A DNA stretch of 64,000 nucleotides from Flavobacterium potami (GCF_020026915.1 NZ_JAINUY010000005.1:248001-312000), one strand, 5' to 3'. Positions 6,496 through 15,048 are shown, counted from the first letter of the stretch. Numbers and translations are program-made. The notes: generated from the sequence alone by a model not told the origin.

Positions 6496-9273
6496 ATGAG
6501 AAAACTTTTACTTATTTTATTTGCCGTAATTTCTAATCAGTTCCTGTTCGCTCAAGATACAAACGAAAAAATATCAATTGAACTCAAGAATGCAGATTTG
6601 ATGACTGTTATTCAAACCATAGAAAAATCATCATCTTATCGTTTTTATTTTGATGCTGAATGGATTAAATCAAACAAAAATTCCTATACAGCAAGCTACA
6701 AAGAAGCTACAATAGATGAAATATTAAGCAAAATATTCACCAACACAAGTCTTAATTTTTTCATTCTCAAAAAGAAAGTTATTTTAACAAACAATAGCAG
6801 TATTCACGATAAGCTACCTGCAAACTATTTTCCTGAAACTAATGATCCTGCTAATCAAATTAGTAGAAGAGCACAAAATCCTGTTTTTTATCAACAGTAT
6901 GATTCTTTAAACAGCGTTAGCACCAAGAAAAATAACAGCATCATTTTTATTGGTAAAGAAACCGACATTGCAGAAAAAAAGACTGCCAATTTATCTGGAT
7001 ACATTAGAGACGCAGCTACAAACAAACCTGAGGCTAATGTTAACATCAAAATACGCAACAAAAACATCAGCACTGTAACCGACAGCGAAGGTCATTACAG
7101 CATGCAGATTCCTCTTGGAGTTAATGTAGTCGAAATAAAATCGATTAACTATAAAAAGAAAGTTCAAACCTTAATGATTTATAATGACGGAGAACTTGAT
7201 TTGGATATTCATGAAGACACAAATCTGCTAGATGAAGTTGTAATCAAAAAAAGAGGAAAGAGAATTACCGAAACGGTTGTTTCAGGATTGGTTTCTATTG
7301 ATATTGAAGCTGTAAAAACGGTTCCTTTAATTTTAGGAGAGCGTGATCTTTTTAAAATAGCAACCACTTTTCCTGGTATCAAAACTACTGGAGAAGGTTC
7401 TGCGGGATTTAATGTTCGAGGTGGTAAAGAAGATCAAAACTTGATTCTTTTGAACAACGCCGTACTTTATAATCCGCAACATTTTCTAGGTTTTTTCTCT
7501 GCCATCAATCCGTATGTTACCAAAAAAGCTGATATTTATAAAGGAAGCATTCCTGTCGATTTTGGAGGACGTTTATCTTCTGTTTTTGATATCAGCACAA
7601 AAAATGGGAACGCTGAAAAAGTTTCGGGAGAAGGTGCAATTGGCCCTATAACTTCGAATATTACGGTTGGATTACCTATTCAGAAAAACAAATCAAGCAT
7701 TATTGTCGGTGCAAGAGCAACTTATTCGGACTGGATTTTAAAGTCTTTGGATGACGAAAATTTAAAAAATAGTGAAGCTGGTTTTTATGATGGAATTTTG
7801 AAATACAACAACACCATCAATAAAAACAACGCCATAGAAGCTACCGTTTATTATAGTAAAGATCGTTTTAGAATAAGTTCTGACTCCCTTTACAAATACA
7901 GTAATAGACTTGTTTCTGCAAAATGGGATCATACCTTCAACGATAAAAATAAAGGCGCTTTAATTTTTACAAATAGCGAGTACAAATTCAATATCGACTA
8001 CGATACTAGCGGAGAAAATGCTTTTGATTTCGGGTATAAAATCAACGAAACACAGCTTATGGCAAAATTCAATTATGCTTATAATGAAAAACATAATATA
8101 ACTTACGGACTTTCAGGCAAATTGTATAATGTGGATCCTGGTTATCAAAATCCTAAAAATCCAGGATCAGCTTTAGTCCCAATTGATATTGACAAAGAAA
8201 AAGGTTTGGAATCGGCAATTTTTATCGGAGACAATTTCAAAGTAAATGACAAATTACAAGTTGATTTAGGATTACGTTATTCTTTTTACGCAGCACTAGG
8301 TGAAGCAAACGCACATATCTATCAACCAGATGCTCCATTAAATGATGCTACACTTGTTGAAACTAAACATTATGGAAATAATGAAGTAATGAAAACTTAT
8401 GGCGGTCTTGAGCCTCGTCTTTCTGCTCGTTATTTCTTTACCAAAGACTTTTCTATAAAGGCAAGTTTTGATCAGACGAGACAATACATCCATCTTTTAT
8501 CCAACAATACAACCCAATCGCCAACCGACACTTGGACTTTATCAAATACAAATGTAAAACCTCAGAGTGGAAGACAGTATTCGTTAGGATTGTACAAAAA
8601 TGTTTTAGATGATGAAATTGAACTTAGTTTAGAAGGATATTACAAAACATCTAAAAACATAATGGATTATAAAGTTGGAGCTCAATTATTACTTAATGAA
8701 AGTATAGAAACCCAGCTTTTACAAGGAGAAGGGAAAGCTTACGGAGTTGAATTTCTACTAAAAAAACAAGTAGGAAGATTAAACGGTTGGATCGGATATA
8801 CTTATTCTAGAACACTTATAAAACTGGACAGTAAATTTGATTCTGAAAGAATAAACAATGGAGACTTTTTCCCTGCTAATTTTGACAAGCCTCACGATTT
8901 AAGTACTGTTTTAAATTATAAATTTACAAAGCGTTATAGTTTGTCTACCAATTTTATGTACCAAACCGGACGCCCAATTACTTATCCGATCGGAACTTTT
9001 CAATATGGAAATGCAGAATACACATTATATAGTGATAGAAACAAATATAGAATTCCTGATTACATTCGTTTAGACATCGGAATTAATATTGAAGGAAATC
9101 ATAAGATTAAAAAACTAGCACATAGTTTCTGGAACATATCCGTTTACAATGTATTAGGTAGAAACAATCCATATTCAATTTACTTTGCAACAGAAGGAGG
9201 AAAAGTAAAAGCATATAAAACCTCTATTTTCTCTATTCCAGTTCCAAGTATAACTTATAATTTTAAATTTTAA
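6496..9273 (+). CDS. TonB-dependent outer-membrane receptor with STN domain
   Basis: The 925-residue protein has a signal peptide (about 1-20), an STN (secretin/TonB short N-terminal) domain at about 25-77 (LKNADLMTVIQTIEKSSSYR) and a linker. A CarboxypepD-regulatory-like domain follows at about 165-240 (LSGYIRDAATNKPEANVNI), then a plug domain at about 255-370 (FNVRGGKEDQNLILLNNAVL, YKGSIPVDFGGRLSS). The rest is a 22-strand-type barrel ending in ITYNFKF. Such receptors import ligands across the outer membrane with TonB energy. An STN domain usually signals to a FecR-type anti-sigma factor, but none is adjacent. The DUF4249 lipoprotein follows after 3 bases. The ligand is not evident. Confidence 0.88.
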   Translation: MRKLLLILFAVISNQFLFAQDTNEKISIELKNADLMTVIQTIEKSSSYRFYFDAEWIKSNKNSYTASYKEATIDEILSKIFTNTSLNFFILKKKVILTNNSSIHDKLPANYFPETNDPANQISRRAQNPVFYQQYDSLNSVSTKKNNSIIFIGKETDIAEKKTANLSGYIRDAATNKPEANVNIKIRNKNISTVTDSEGHYSMQIPLGVNVVEIKSINYKKKVQTLMIYNDGELDLDIHEDTNLLDEVVIKKRGKRITETVVSGLVSIDIEAVKTVPLILGERDLFKIATTFPGIKTTGEGSAGFNVRGGKEDQNLILLNNAVLYNPQHFLGFFSAINPYVTKKADIYKGSIPVDFGGRLSSVFDISTKNGNAEKVSGEGAIGPITSNITVGLPIQKNKSSIIVGARATYSDWILKSLDDENLKNSEAGFYDGILKYNNTINKNNAIEATVYYSKDRFRISSDSLYKYSNRLVSAKWDHTFNDKNKGALIFTNSEYKFNIDYDTSGENAFDFGYKINETQLMAKFNYAYNEKHNITYGLSGKLYNVDPGYQNPKNPGSALVPIDIDKEKGLESAIFIGDNFKVNDKLQVDLGLRYSFYAALGEANAHIYQPDAPLNDATLVETKHYGNNEVMKTYGGLEPRLSARYFFTKDFSIKASFDQTRQYIHLLSNNTTQSPTDTWTLSNTNVKPQSGRQYSLGLYKNVLDDEIELSLEGYYKTSKNIMDYKVGAQLLLNESIETQLLQGEGKAYGVEFLLKKQVGRLNGWIGYTYSRTLIKLDSKFDSERINNGDFFPANFDKPHDLSTVLNYKFTKRYSLSTNFMYQTGRPITYPIGTFQYGNAEYTLYSDRNKYRIPDYIRLDIGINIEGNHKIKKLAHSFWNISVYNVLGRNNPYSIYFATEGGKVKAYKTSIFSIPVPSITYNFKF

Positions 9274-9276
9274 AAA

Positions 9277-10485
9277 ATGTATTTTAAAACTATAAATATC
9301 AAAAATCAAGGTAAAATCATTCTTCTACTTCTATTATGCTTGTTCATTAATAGTTGTACAGAAACTTATAATTTACAGACCAATACCTATGAAGAAGCCA
9401 TTGTTATTGAAGCAACCTTAACAAATGAGCTTAAAAAACAAGAAATAAAGATTACAAAAACGGCTCGTTTCGAAGATGAAGGAGTAACCTCAGAAACTGG
9501 CGCAACTGTTATTGTAAAAGATAATCTTAACAATGAATATCTTTTTCAAGAACAGGACGGCAAATATGTTTCAGAAACAGAATTTGAAATTATTTCTGGA
9601 AGACAATATCATTTGGAAATAAAAACGAAAGATGGCAAAGTTTACCAATCATCTAATGAAACTTTAACAACCCCTACTCCAATTGGTGAAATTGTTCCCA
9701 CAGTAGTTTCAAAGAACAATGAAGGAACTGGTGTTCAAATCAATGTTAACAGTTATGATCCGACAGGAACTTCAAAATATTACAGATATGAATATGAAGA
9801 AACGTATAAAATTGTTGCTCCAAAATGGTCTTCTGAAAGAGCTACTGTAATAGGCCCACAAAGAATAGTTGTAACAGAAGACAACGATCCTGCAAAAAGA
9901 ATATGTTATGGAACAAGAAAATCAACAGACATCATCATAACGAATACAAACAATCTGAACGAAGACAGAGTGAATTTTCCTGTAAGATTTATTAAAGAAG
10001 ATGATTATATCATTGCGCAACGATACAGTATTTTAGTGAAACAATATGTTGAAAACTTAGAAGCCTATACTTTTCATAAAATCATGAAAGAAATGGCAGC
10101 AGCTAGTAACACATTGTCTCCTAAACAACCAGGAGTGCTTTCTGGCAATATCAGATGTACCAGCAATGTTGACGAGAAAGTAATTGGTTATTTTGATGTT
10201 ACATCGGTTTCATCTCAAAGAATATTTTTCAATTATACCGATTTATTCCCTCCTACCAACACTCCAACTTATATGAATCCTTGCGAAAATGTTTCTTATA
10301 GATATTGCTTTACTCCTAACCAAGTTCCTGCTTGCGAAGGTTCTACCGTAATTTCTGCAATACAAAATAACGCTATGGTATACGTATCTGGTGTTGACTC
10401 GCCAAATTTCGTTCTGGTTGACGCTGCGTGTGGAGATTGTACAACATTTGCTTCTAATATAATACCTTCATTTTGGAAAAATTAA
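9277..10485 (+). CDS. DUF4249-family lipoprotein
   Basis: The 402-residue product has a long N-terminal signal ending in a lipobox (LFINSC, Cys27). Next is the Ig-like N-terminal part typical of DUF4249 (IVIEATLTNELKKQEIKITK, ETGATVIVKDNLNNEYLF). The C-terminal region holds several cysteines (YRYCFTPNQVPACEG, DAACGDCTTF) that could form disulfides. DUF4249 proteins are Bacteroidota lipoproteins encoded beside TonB-dependent receptors; their function is not known. The gene sits 3 bases after the receptor, and its 3' end overlaps the next gene by 13 bases, implying translational coupling. Confidence 0.8.
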   Translation: MYFKTINIKNQGKIILLLLLCLFINSCTETYNLQTNTYEEAIVIEATLTNELKKQEIKITKTARFEDEGVTSETGATVIVKDNLNNEYLFQEQDGKYVSETEFEIISGRQYHLEIKTKDGKVYQSSNETLTTPTPIGEIVPTVVSKNNEGTGVQINVNSYDPTGTSKYYRYEYEETYKIVAPKWSSERATVIGPQRIVVTEDNDPAKRICYGTRKSTDIIITNTNNLNEDRVNFPVRFIKEDDYIIAQRYSILVKQYVENLEAYTFHKIMKEMAAASNTLSPKQPGVLSGNIRCTSNVDEKVIGYFDVTSVSSQRIFFNYTDLFPPTNTPTYMNPCENVSYRYCFTPNQVPACEGSTVISAIQNNAMVYVSGVDSPNFVLVDAACGDCTTFASNIIPSFWKN

Positions 10486-12215
10486 AATATATTTTACTAT
10501 TGATATTGATTATCAATACAAAACAGATCAAGGCTCAACAAGATGTTTCTCTAAATGAAACTTTATTTATCCATGCAAATGCAACAACATTTGTTTCTGG
10601 AGAAACTCTTCTATATAAAATTTATTGTCTAAAAACCTCAGACAAAACACCGAGTGCAATTAGCAAAATTGCCTACGCAGAATTGGTAGATGCCAATAGC
10701 AATGTGGTTTTCAAAAACAAATTGTTTTTAAATAACGGCACAGCAGCAGCAGATTATTTTATTCCGACTACAATAAAAACTGGAAATTATAAACTTATTG
10801 GATACACCAATTGGACTTTAAATTCGTCTGCTTCTAAAGTTTTTCAAATTGATATTAAAATCATAAATCCTTATGAGGTTTATGAAGTTAGTTCTTCAAA
10901 AGACAAAAACGCTGTTCCAAAAACAAATTCGGAAAATACAACCGCAATTACAGCTTCCTCTGTAAATAAAGAACAATTACTGGATAAAAACTTTAAATTA
11001 AAACTCAACAAAAAGACATTTGCAAATCGTGAAAAAGTGGTTTTAGAAATTGCACCTGCCTCTACAGATTCTCAAAAAGGAAACTATTCTCTTTCTGTTA
11101 GAAAAATAGACAACCTGCCAACAACAGAACAATTGACTGCAGATGAATTTTCTAAAACGCAATTTGCTATTGAAGCTATTTCAAAGAATAAAGAGAATAT
11201 AATTCTTCCGGAACTTCGAGGAGAAATGATTTCTGGTAAAATTATCGCCAAAAACAATTCAGTTAGCATTCAAAATGTAAATATTGCCTTGTCTTTACCT
11301 GGAAAATCATTTGCATTTAAAGTTGTAAAAACAGATCAAAACGGACATTTCATTTTCAATTTAGACAAAAATTACGCAGGCAATGAAACTGTTTTACAAG
11401 TTTTAGGAGAGCAAAAAGAAAGCTTTACAATAGAACTAGACAAACTAAACGAACCCGATTATACTAAATTATCATTTCAGCCAGGTTTCAGATTACCAAT
11501 CGAATTTAAAGAAGCTTTATTAGAACGATCAATTGCAAGTCAAATTGAAAATGCTTATTACCTAGAAAAAACAGATAGCATTATTAAACCAGAAAAAATA
11601 GATCCTTTTTATTATCCCCTTTCAAAGCAGTATAATCTTGATGATTTTACAAGATTTCCCACTTTAAAAGAAACAATTACCGAAATAGCAATCGAGATTT
11701 CGTCTAAGCAAAGCGGAAACAATCATAGCTTACACGTTGTAGACTACAGCACGAAGTTTCAGTCACCAGAACCCGCATTAGTACTTATTGATGGTTTCTT
11801 ACTTCAAAATGTAAATGAACTTTTTACTTATAATATGAATAATGTTCACAGCATAAATATTATAACCGGAGGATATTATGTTGGACCAAAAATTTTTAAC
11901 GGAATTATTAGCATTACTACTAATGACGGCAATTACACAAGTCCTCAAAAAGAAAATTATATCTATAAAATGGCTGTTTTAAGACCTTCGATGAAAAAGT
12001 CTTATTACAAAACAGATTATACAGATAATAAAAAATATGAACGAATCCCAGATTTTAGAAGTCAATTATTGTGGAATCCTGAAATAGATTTGAGCAACAG
12101 CAACCCTGTAACATTCTATACTTCAGACCTTTCAGGAACTTACGAAATAAGTGTTGAAGGTTTTACAGACAAAGGTAATCCGGTCTCTATAAAAGATACT
12201 TTTAAGATTGAATAA
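10473..12215 (+). CDS. Exported protein with MG2-like and TonB-plug-like domains, no barrel
   Basis: The 580-residue product appears to start at the TTG at 10473, inside the end of the DUF4249 gene, giving a normal signal peptide (KLKYILLLILIINTKQIKAQ). About residues 25-130 resemble an alpha-2-macroglobulin MG2-type domain (FVSGETLLYKIYCL, GNYKLIGYTNWTLN). About 250-325 resemble a carboxypeptidase-regulatory beta sandwich (GKIIAKNNSVSIQNVNIALS, TDQNGHFIFNLDKN). About 430-490 look like a TonB plug core (LVLIDGFLLQNVNEL, NVHSINIITGGYY, NGIISITTNDG). No barrel follows, so it is not a receptor itself. It may be a periplasmic or surface partner of the upstream receptor. The domain assignments rest on pattern similarity only. 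Confidence 0.6.
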   Translation: MEKLKYILLLILIINTKQIKAQQDVSLNETLFIHANATTFVSGETLLYKIYCLKTSDKTPSAISKIAYAELVDANSNVVFKNKLFLNNGTAAADYFIPTTIKTGNYKLIGYTNWTLNSSASKVFQIDIKIINPYEVYEVSSSKDKNAVPKTNSENTTAITASSVNKEQLLDKNFKLKLNKKTFANREKVVLEIAPASTDSQKGNYSLSVRKIDNLPTTEQLTADEFSKTQFAIEAISKNKENIILPELRGEMISGKIIAKNNSVSIQNVNIALSLPGKSFAFKVVKTDQNGHFIFNLDKNYAGNETVLQVLGEQKESFTIELDKLNEPDYTKLSFQPGFRLPIEFKEALLERSIASQIENAYYLEKTDSIIKPEKIDPFYYPLSKQYNLDDFTRFPTLKETITEIAIEISSKQSGNNHSLHVVDYSTKFQSPEPALVLIDGFLLQNVNELFTYNMNNVHSINIITGGYYVGPKIFNGIISITTNDGNYTSPQKENYIYKMAVLRPSMKKSYYKTDYTDNKKYERIPDFRSQLLWNPEIDLSNSNPVTFYTSDLSGTYEISVEGFTDKGNPVSIKDTFKIE

Positions 12216-12297
12216 TATTCTTAAAAAAAATATTTTCATTTAATTGTAACTTTTTTGATACTCTTTACGTATAATCATTTGTACACTTTAAAAATAG

Positions 12298-12301
12298 GGA
12301 G
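12298..12301 (+). promoter_or_regulatory. Shine-Dalgarno-like GGAG before rpoD
   Basis: TAGGGAGA places GGAG 8 bases before the ATG at 12310. It is one of only two convincing Shine-Dalgarno-like sites noticed in the window. Confidence 0.45.
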
Positions 12302-12309
12302 ACAACAAC

Positions 12310-13173
12310 ATGAGACAACTTAAAATCACCAAGCAGGTAACTAATCGTGAAACTGCATCGTTAGATAAATATCTACAAGAAATTGGAAAAGTTGACCTAA
12401 TTACCGCTGATGAAGAGGTAGAATTAGCACAAAGAATAAAGGCCGGTGATCAAAGAGCTTTAGAAAAATTAACAAAAGCCAACCTACGTTTCGTAGTATC
12501 TGTGGCTAAACAATATCAAAATCAAGGATTAACTCTTCCAGATTTAATTAATGAAGGAAACTTAGGTCTTATCAAAGCTGCTCAACGTTTTGATGAAACT
12601 CGTGGTTTCAAATTCATTTCTTACGCTGTATGGTGGATTCGTCAATCGATTCTTCAAGCTTTAGCTGAACAATCTCGTATTGTACGTTTACCATTAAATA
12701 AAATTGGTTCTATCAATAAAATCAACAAAATGTATGCGTTATTAGAGCAATCTAACGAGCGTCCGCCTTCTGCTGAGGAAATTGCAAAAGAACTTGATAT
12801 GACTGTAAACGATGTAAAAGAGTCTATGAAAAACTCTGGACGTCACCTATCTATGGATGCTCCACTTGTGGAAGGAGAAGATTCTAACCTTTATGACGTA
12901 TTACGTTCTGGTGAATCTCCAAATCCAGATAGAGAATTAATTCACGAATCTCTTCGTACTGAGATCGAACGTTCTTTAGAAACATTAACTCCAAGAGAGG
13001 CAGATGTTGTACGTTTGTATTTTGGACTTGGCGACCAACACCCAATGACTCTTGAAGAAATTGGTGAAACTTTCGACCTAACTCGTGAGCGTGTTCGTCA
13101 GATCAAAGAAAAAGCAATCCGTAGATTGAAACACACTTCTAGAAGTAAAATCCTTAAAACTTACTTAGGATAA
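12310..13173 (+). CDS. rpoD: Primary RNA polymerase sigma factor (RpoD/SigA)
   Basis: The 287-residue protein is short because it lacks region 1.1 and the long spacer of proteobacterial RpoD, as is normal in Bacteroidota. Region 1.2 begins near residue 17 (SLDKYLQEIGKVDLIT). Region 2 follows at about 62-115, with the -10-recognising helix FISYAVWWIRQSI, and region 3 at about 130-205. Region 4 carries the helix-turn-helix MTLEEIGETFDLTRERVRQI near 240-268. It directs RNA polymerase to the TAnnTTTG promoters seen through the window. Translation probably benefits from GGAG at 12298. A repeat and a clear terminator follow. Confidence 0.96.
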   Translation: MRQLKITKQVTNRETASLDKYLQEIGKVDLITADEEVELAQRIKAGDQRALEKLTKANLRFVVSVAKQYQNQGLTLPDLINEGNLGLIKAAQRFDETRGFKFISYAVWWIRQSILQALAEQSRIVRLPLNKIGSINKINKMYALLEQSNERPPSAEEIAKELDMTVNDVKESMKNSGRHLSMDAPLVEGEDSNLYDVLRSGESPNPDRELIHESLRTEIERSLETLTPREADVVRLYFGLGDQHPMTLEEIGETFDLTRERVRQIKEKAIRRLKHTSRSKILKTYLG

Positions 13174-13182
13174 ACAATATTT

Positions 13183-13239
13183 GTTTCAGGTTTAAAGTTT
13201 CAGCTTGCTTTTGTAAATTGAAACATGAAACATGAAACC
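13183..13239. repeat. GTTTCA/TGAAAC intergenic inverted repeat
   Basis: GTTTCAGGTTTAAAGTTTCA (13183-13202) faces TGAAACATGAAACATGAAAC (13219-13238). The arms form an imperfect inverted repeat built of 6-7 base units. It lies directly after rpoD and before its terminator. Confidence 0.6.
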
Positions 13240-13292
13240 TTTGTAACCCAAACAACAGTTTGATTGACTGTTCGTTTTTTGATTGATGATTG

Positions 13293-13325
13293 AAACTCCG
13301 GCTGATTACCGGAGTTTTTTATTTT
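13293..13325 (+). terminator. rpoD terminator
   Basis: AAACTCCGG (13293-13301) and CCGGAGTTT (13309-13317) pair around a 7-base loop, followed by a T-rich run. It lies 120 bases after the rpoD stop, beyond the GAAAC repeat. Confidence 0.85.
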
Positions 13326-13352
13326 TATATTATTTGGTTGAAAAAGTTTTCT

Positions 13353-13514
13353 ACCGCAAAGCACGCAAAGATTTACGCAAAGTTCGCTAAGAATTTACAA
13401 ATTGAGAGTAATATGAATTTGAGAGCTCACAAAGCTTTGCTGACTTCGACATCCTTTACAAAGCTTATAAAAAACTTTGCGGCCTTTGCGTAAATCTTTG
13501 CGCTCTTTGCGGTT
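13353..13514. repeat. CGCAAAG intergenic inverted repeat, copy 1
   Basis: The left arm (13353-13391, accgcaaag...gcaaag and then acgcaaagttcgc) is answered by the right arm (13472-13514, aaactttgcggcctttgcg... ctttgcggtt). Each arm is made of four or five CGCAAAG/CTTTGCG units. About 80 bases, partly palindromic (ACAAAGCTT near 13429 and 13456), lie between. This is the main content of the 381-base gap between rpoD and rpe; the gap shows no gene. A second copy lies at 40963-41055. Confidence 0.85.
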
Positions 13515-13524
13515 AAAAAAAAAT

Positions 13525-13532
13525 TATCTTTG
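13525..13532 (+). promoter_or_regulatory. rpe -7 box beside the repeat
   Basis: TATCTTTG matches TAnnTTTG and lies 22 bases before the rpe ATG. TTTG units at 13497-13500 and 13506-13509, both inside the right arm of the repeat, are 24 and 15 bases upstream. The repeat may therefore supply the -33 element. Confidence 0.5.
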
Positions 13533-13554
13533 TAAAAAAACAATACACACTACA

Positions 13555-14217
13555 ATGAAAAATACATTTATTGCTCCTTCAGTACTAGCTGCAGATTTTG
13601 CCAATTTACAGCGCGATGTCGAAATGATTAACAACAGTCAAGCTGATTGGTTTCATATCGATATTATGGATGGAGTTTTTGTTCCTAATATCTCTTTTGG
13701 AATGCCCGTTTTAGAAGCTATTTCAAAACATGCAAATAAATATATCGACGTCCATTTAATGATTATTGACCCTGATCGTTATATTAAAACTTTCGCTGAT
13801 TTAGGAGCAAATGGATTGACCGTTCATTATGAAGCCTGCACACACTTACACAGAACACTTCAAGCCATTAAAGCTGAAGGAATGAAAGCTGGTGTAGCTA
13901 TGAATCCACACACTAATGTTGATTTACTAGAAGATGTTATTAATGATATCGACGTAGTTTGCATTATGAGTGTAAACCCTGGATTTGGAGGTCAATCTTT
14001 TATTGAAAATACTTACAACAAAGTAAAAAAACTAAAAGCGCTTATTACTCGCAAAAACGCTTCGACACTAATCGAAATTGACGGTGGTGTAACAAGCAAA
14101 AACGCCAAACAATTAGTAGAAGCAGGTGCTGATGTTCTTGTTGCGGGAAGTTTTGTTTTTAAAGCAGAAAACCCAACCGAAACCATTGCCGATTTAAAAG
14201 TCCTTACTACTTTTTAG
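13555..14217 (+). CDS. rpe: Ribulose-phosphate 3-epimerase
   Basis: The 220-residue TIM-barrel enzyme interconverts ribulose-5-phosphate and xylulose-5-phosphate in the pentose phosphate pathway. Visible motifs are the N-terminal APSVLAADFANL, the metal and catalytic segment HIDIMDGVFVPNISFG near 31-46, MSVNPGFGGQSF near 138-149, and EIDGGVTSKNA near 174. The frame is open further upstream through the repeat, but the ATG at 13555 gives the standard family start 22 bases after a -7 box. The 3' end overlaps the convergent nuclease gene by 24 bases. Confidence 0.95.
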   Translation: MKNTFIAPSVLAADFANLQRDVEMINNSQADWFHIDIMDGVFVPNISFGMPVLEAISKHANKYIDVHLMIIDPDRYIKTFADLGANGLTVHYEACTHLHRTLQAIKAEGMKAGVAMNPHTNVDLLEDVINDIDVVCIMSVNPGFGGQSFIENTYNKVKKLKALITRKNASTLIEIDGGVTSKNAKQLVEAGADVLVAGSFVFKAENPTETIADLKVLTTF

Positions 14218-14979
14218 ATTTTTAAGATTTGGAAAGAAATCAATTCCCGTCATTTTTTCTAAAGTTTCGATTGGAACCACAAAATCATAAATAGATTTGT
14301 CGCTCTTTTCATTTGGAACTAAAAATGCAATTGCCTTGTGTTCTTTTCCACTTTTAGCTAAAACAATTTTATAAAAATATTTAGGAACAGCAACTTTCTC
14401 TGTTCCTATTTTTTTGTCTGAATCTTTCGCAATTCCACCTGTAACTACATATATGTCATTGTATTTTCCTGCCCAATAACGAGTTTTTTGCTCTATCCTA
14501 TTCCAAATTCCGGAATTAAACTCTTTTTTCTGCGGAGAAATATTAGACGTATAAAATGTATCATTGTAAGCATCTTTACTGAATTCCATATCTCCAGCTG
14601 GACAAAGGTGTCCTTTATCATAACCTGAATTTTTATAATTTCTCCAGTCCGCTGAGCCAGTAGTTACTTTTGGGTCTTCTATAAAATAGGGCCTCTTAAA
14701 GTCATTGTTTTTTAAATACTCTTTTTTCAATTCGTAAGCAACCCATTCGGCCTGCTCGAATTTTTCGTTATAAGAAAGCGTATAATATTGATGCTTTACG
14801 ATTTGTTTTGTTGTCGAAGTTGGAAGATAAGCAACACTGTACAAAGAATCTTTACTGCTCGTATTCCCTTTAAAAGGAACAATTTCTTCTTTACTTACAT
14901 TTTCATTAATTTCTACATTTTCCTTTTTACAAGACACCAACGCAAAACTCAATAATAACAAACTCAGACAACCTTTCAT
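14194..14979 (-). CDS. DNA/RNA non-specific endonuclease (NUC1 family), lipoprotein
   Basis: The 261-residue product carries a lipoprotein signal (ALVSC, Cys17). The nuclease domain contains the NUC1 active-site motif DKGHLCPAGD at 121-130, a variant of DRGH with catalytic His124, then TSNISPQ (Asn146) and NRIEQ (Asn160, Glu163), which in the family bind the Mg ion. It probably degrades nucleic acids at the cell envelope or surface, for nutrition or protection from incoming DNA. It is convergent with rpe, with the two coding ends overlapping by 24 bases. Transcription of the upstream protease gene should end before it. Confidence 0.9.
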   Translation of the reverse strand: MKGCLSLLLLSFALVSCKKENVEINENVSKEEIVPFKGNTSSKDSLYSVAYLPTSTTKQIVKHQYYTLSYNEKFEQAEWVAYELKKEYLKNNDFKRPYFIEDPKVTTGSADWRNYKNSGYDKGHLCPAGDMEFSKDAYNDTFYTSNISPQKKEFNSGIWNRIEQKTRYWAGKYNDIYVVTGGIAKDSDKKIGTEKVAVPKYFYKIVLAKSGKEHKAIAFLVPNEKSDKSIYDFVVPIETLEKMTGIDFFPNLKNLKSSKDF

Positions 14980-15010
14980 AATCGTATTTTTAATAGGTTA
15001 AACTTACAAA

Positions 15011-15048
15011 AAAAACGCTCCATAAATTAAAATTTATAGAGCGTTTTT
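15011..15048 (-). terminator. Terminator of the C-terminal processing protease gene
   Basis: AAAAACGCTC pairs with GAGCGTTTTT and the stem continues as ATAAATT/AATTTAT after one C-A mismatch. On the minus strand a T run follows. It separates the protease gene from the nuclease gene. Confidence 0.8.

Noticed and set aside
13353..13514. CRISPR array from repeated CGCAAAG units
   Set aside because: The units are only 7 bases, arranged as an inverted repeat without regular spacers, and no cas gene is nearby.
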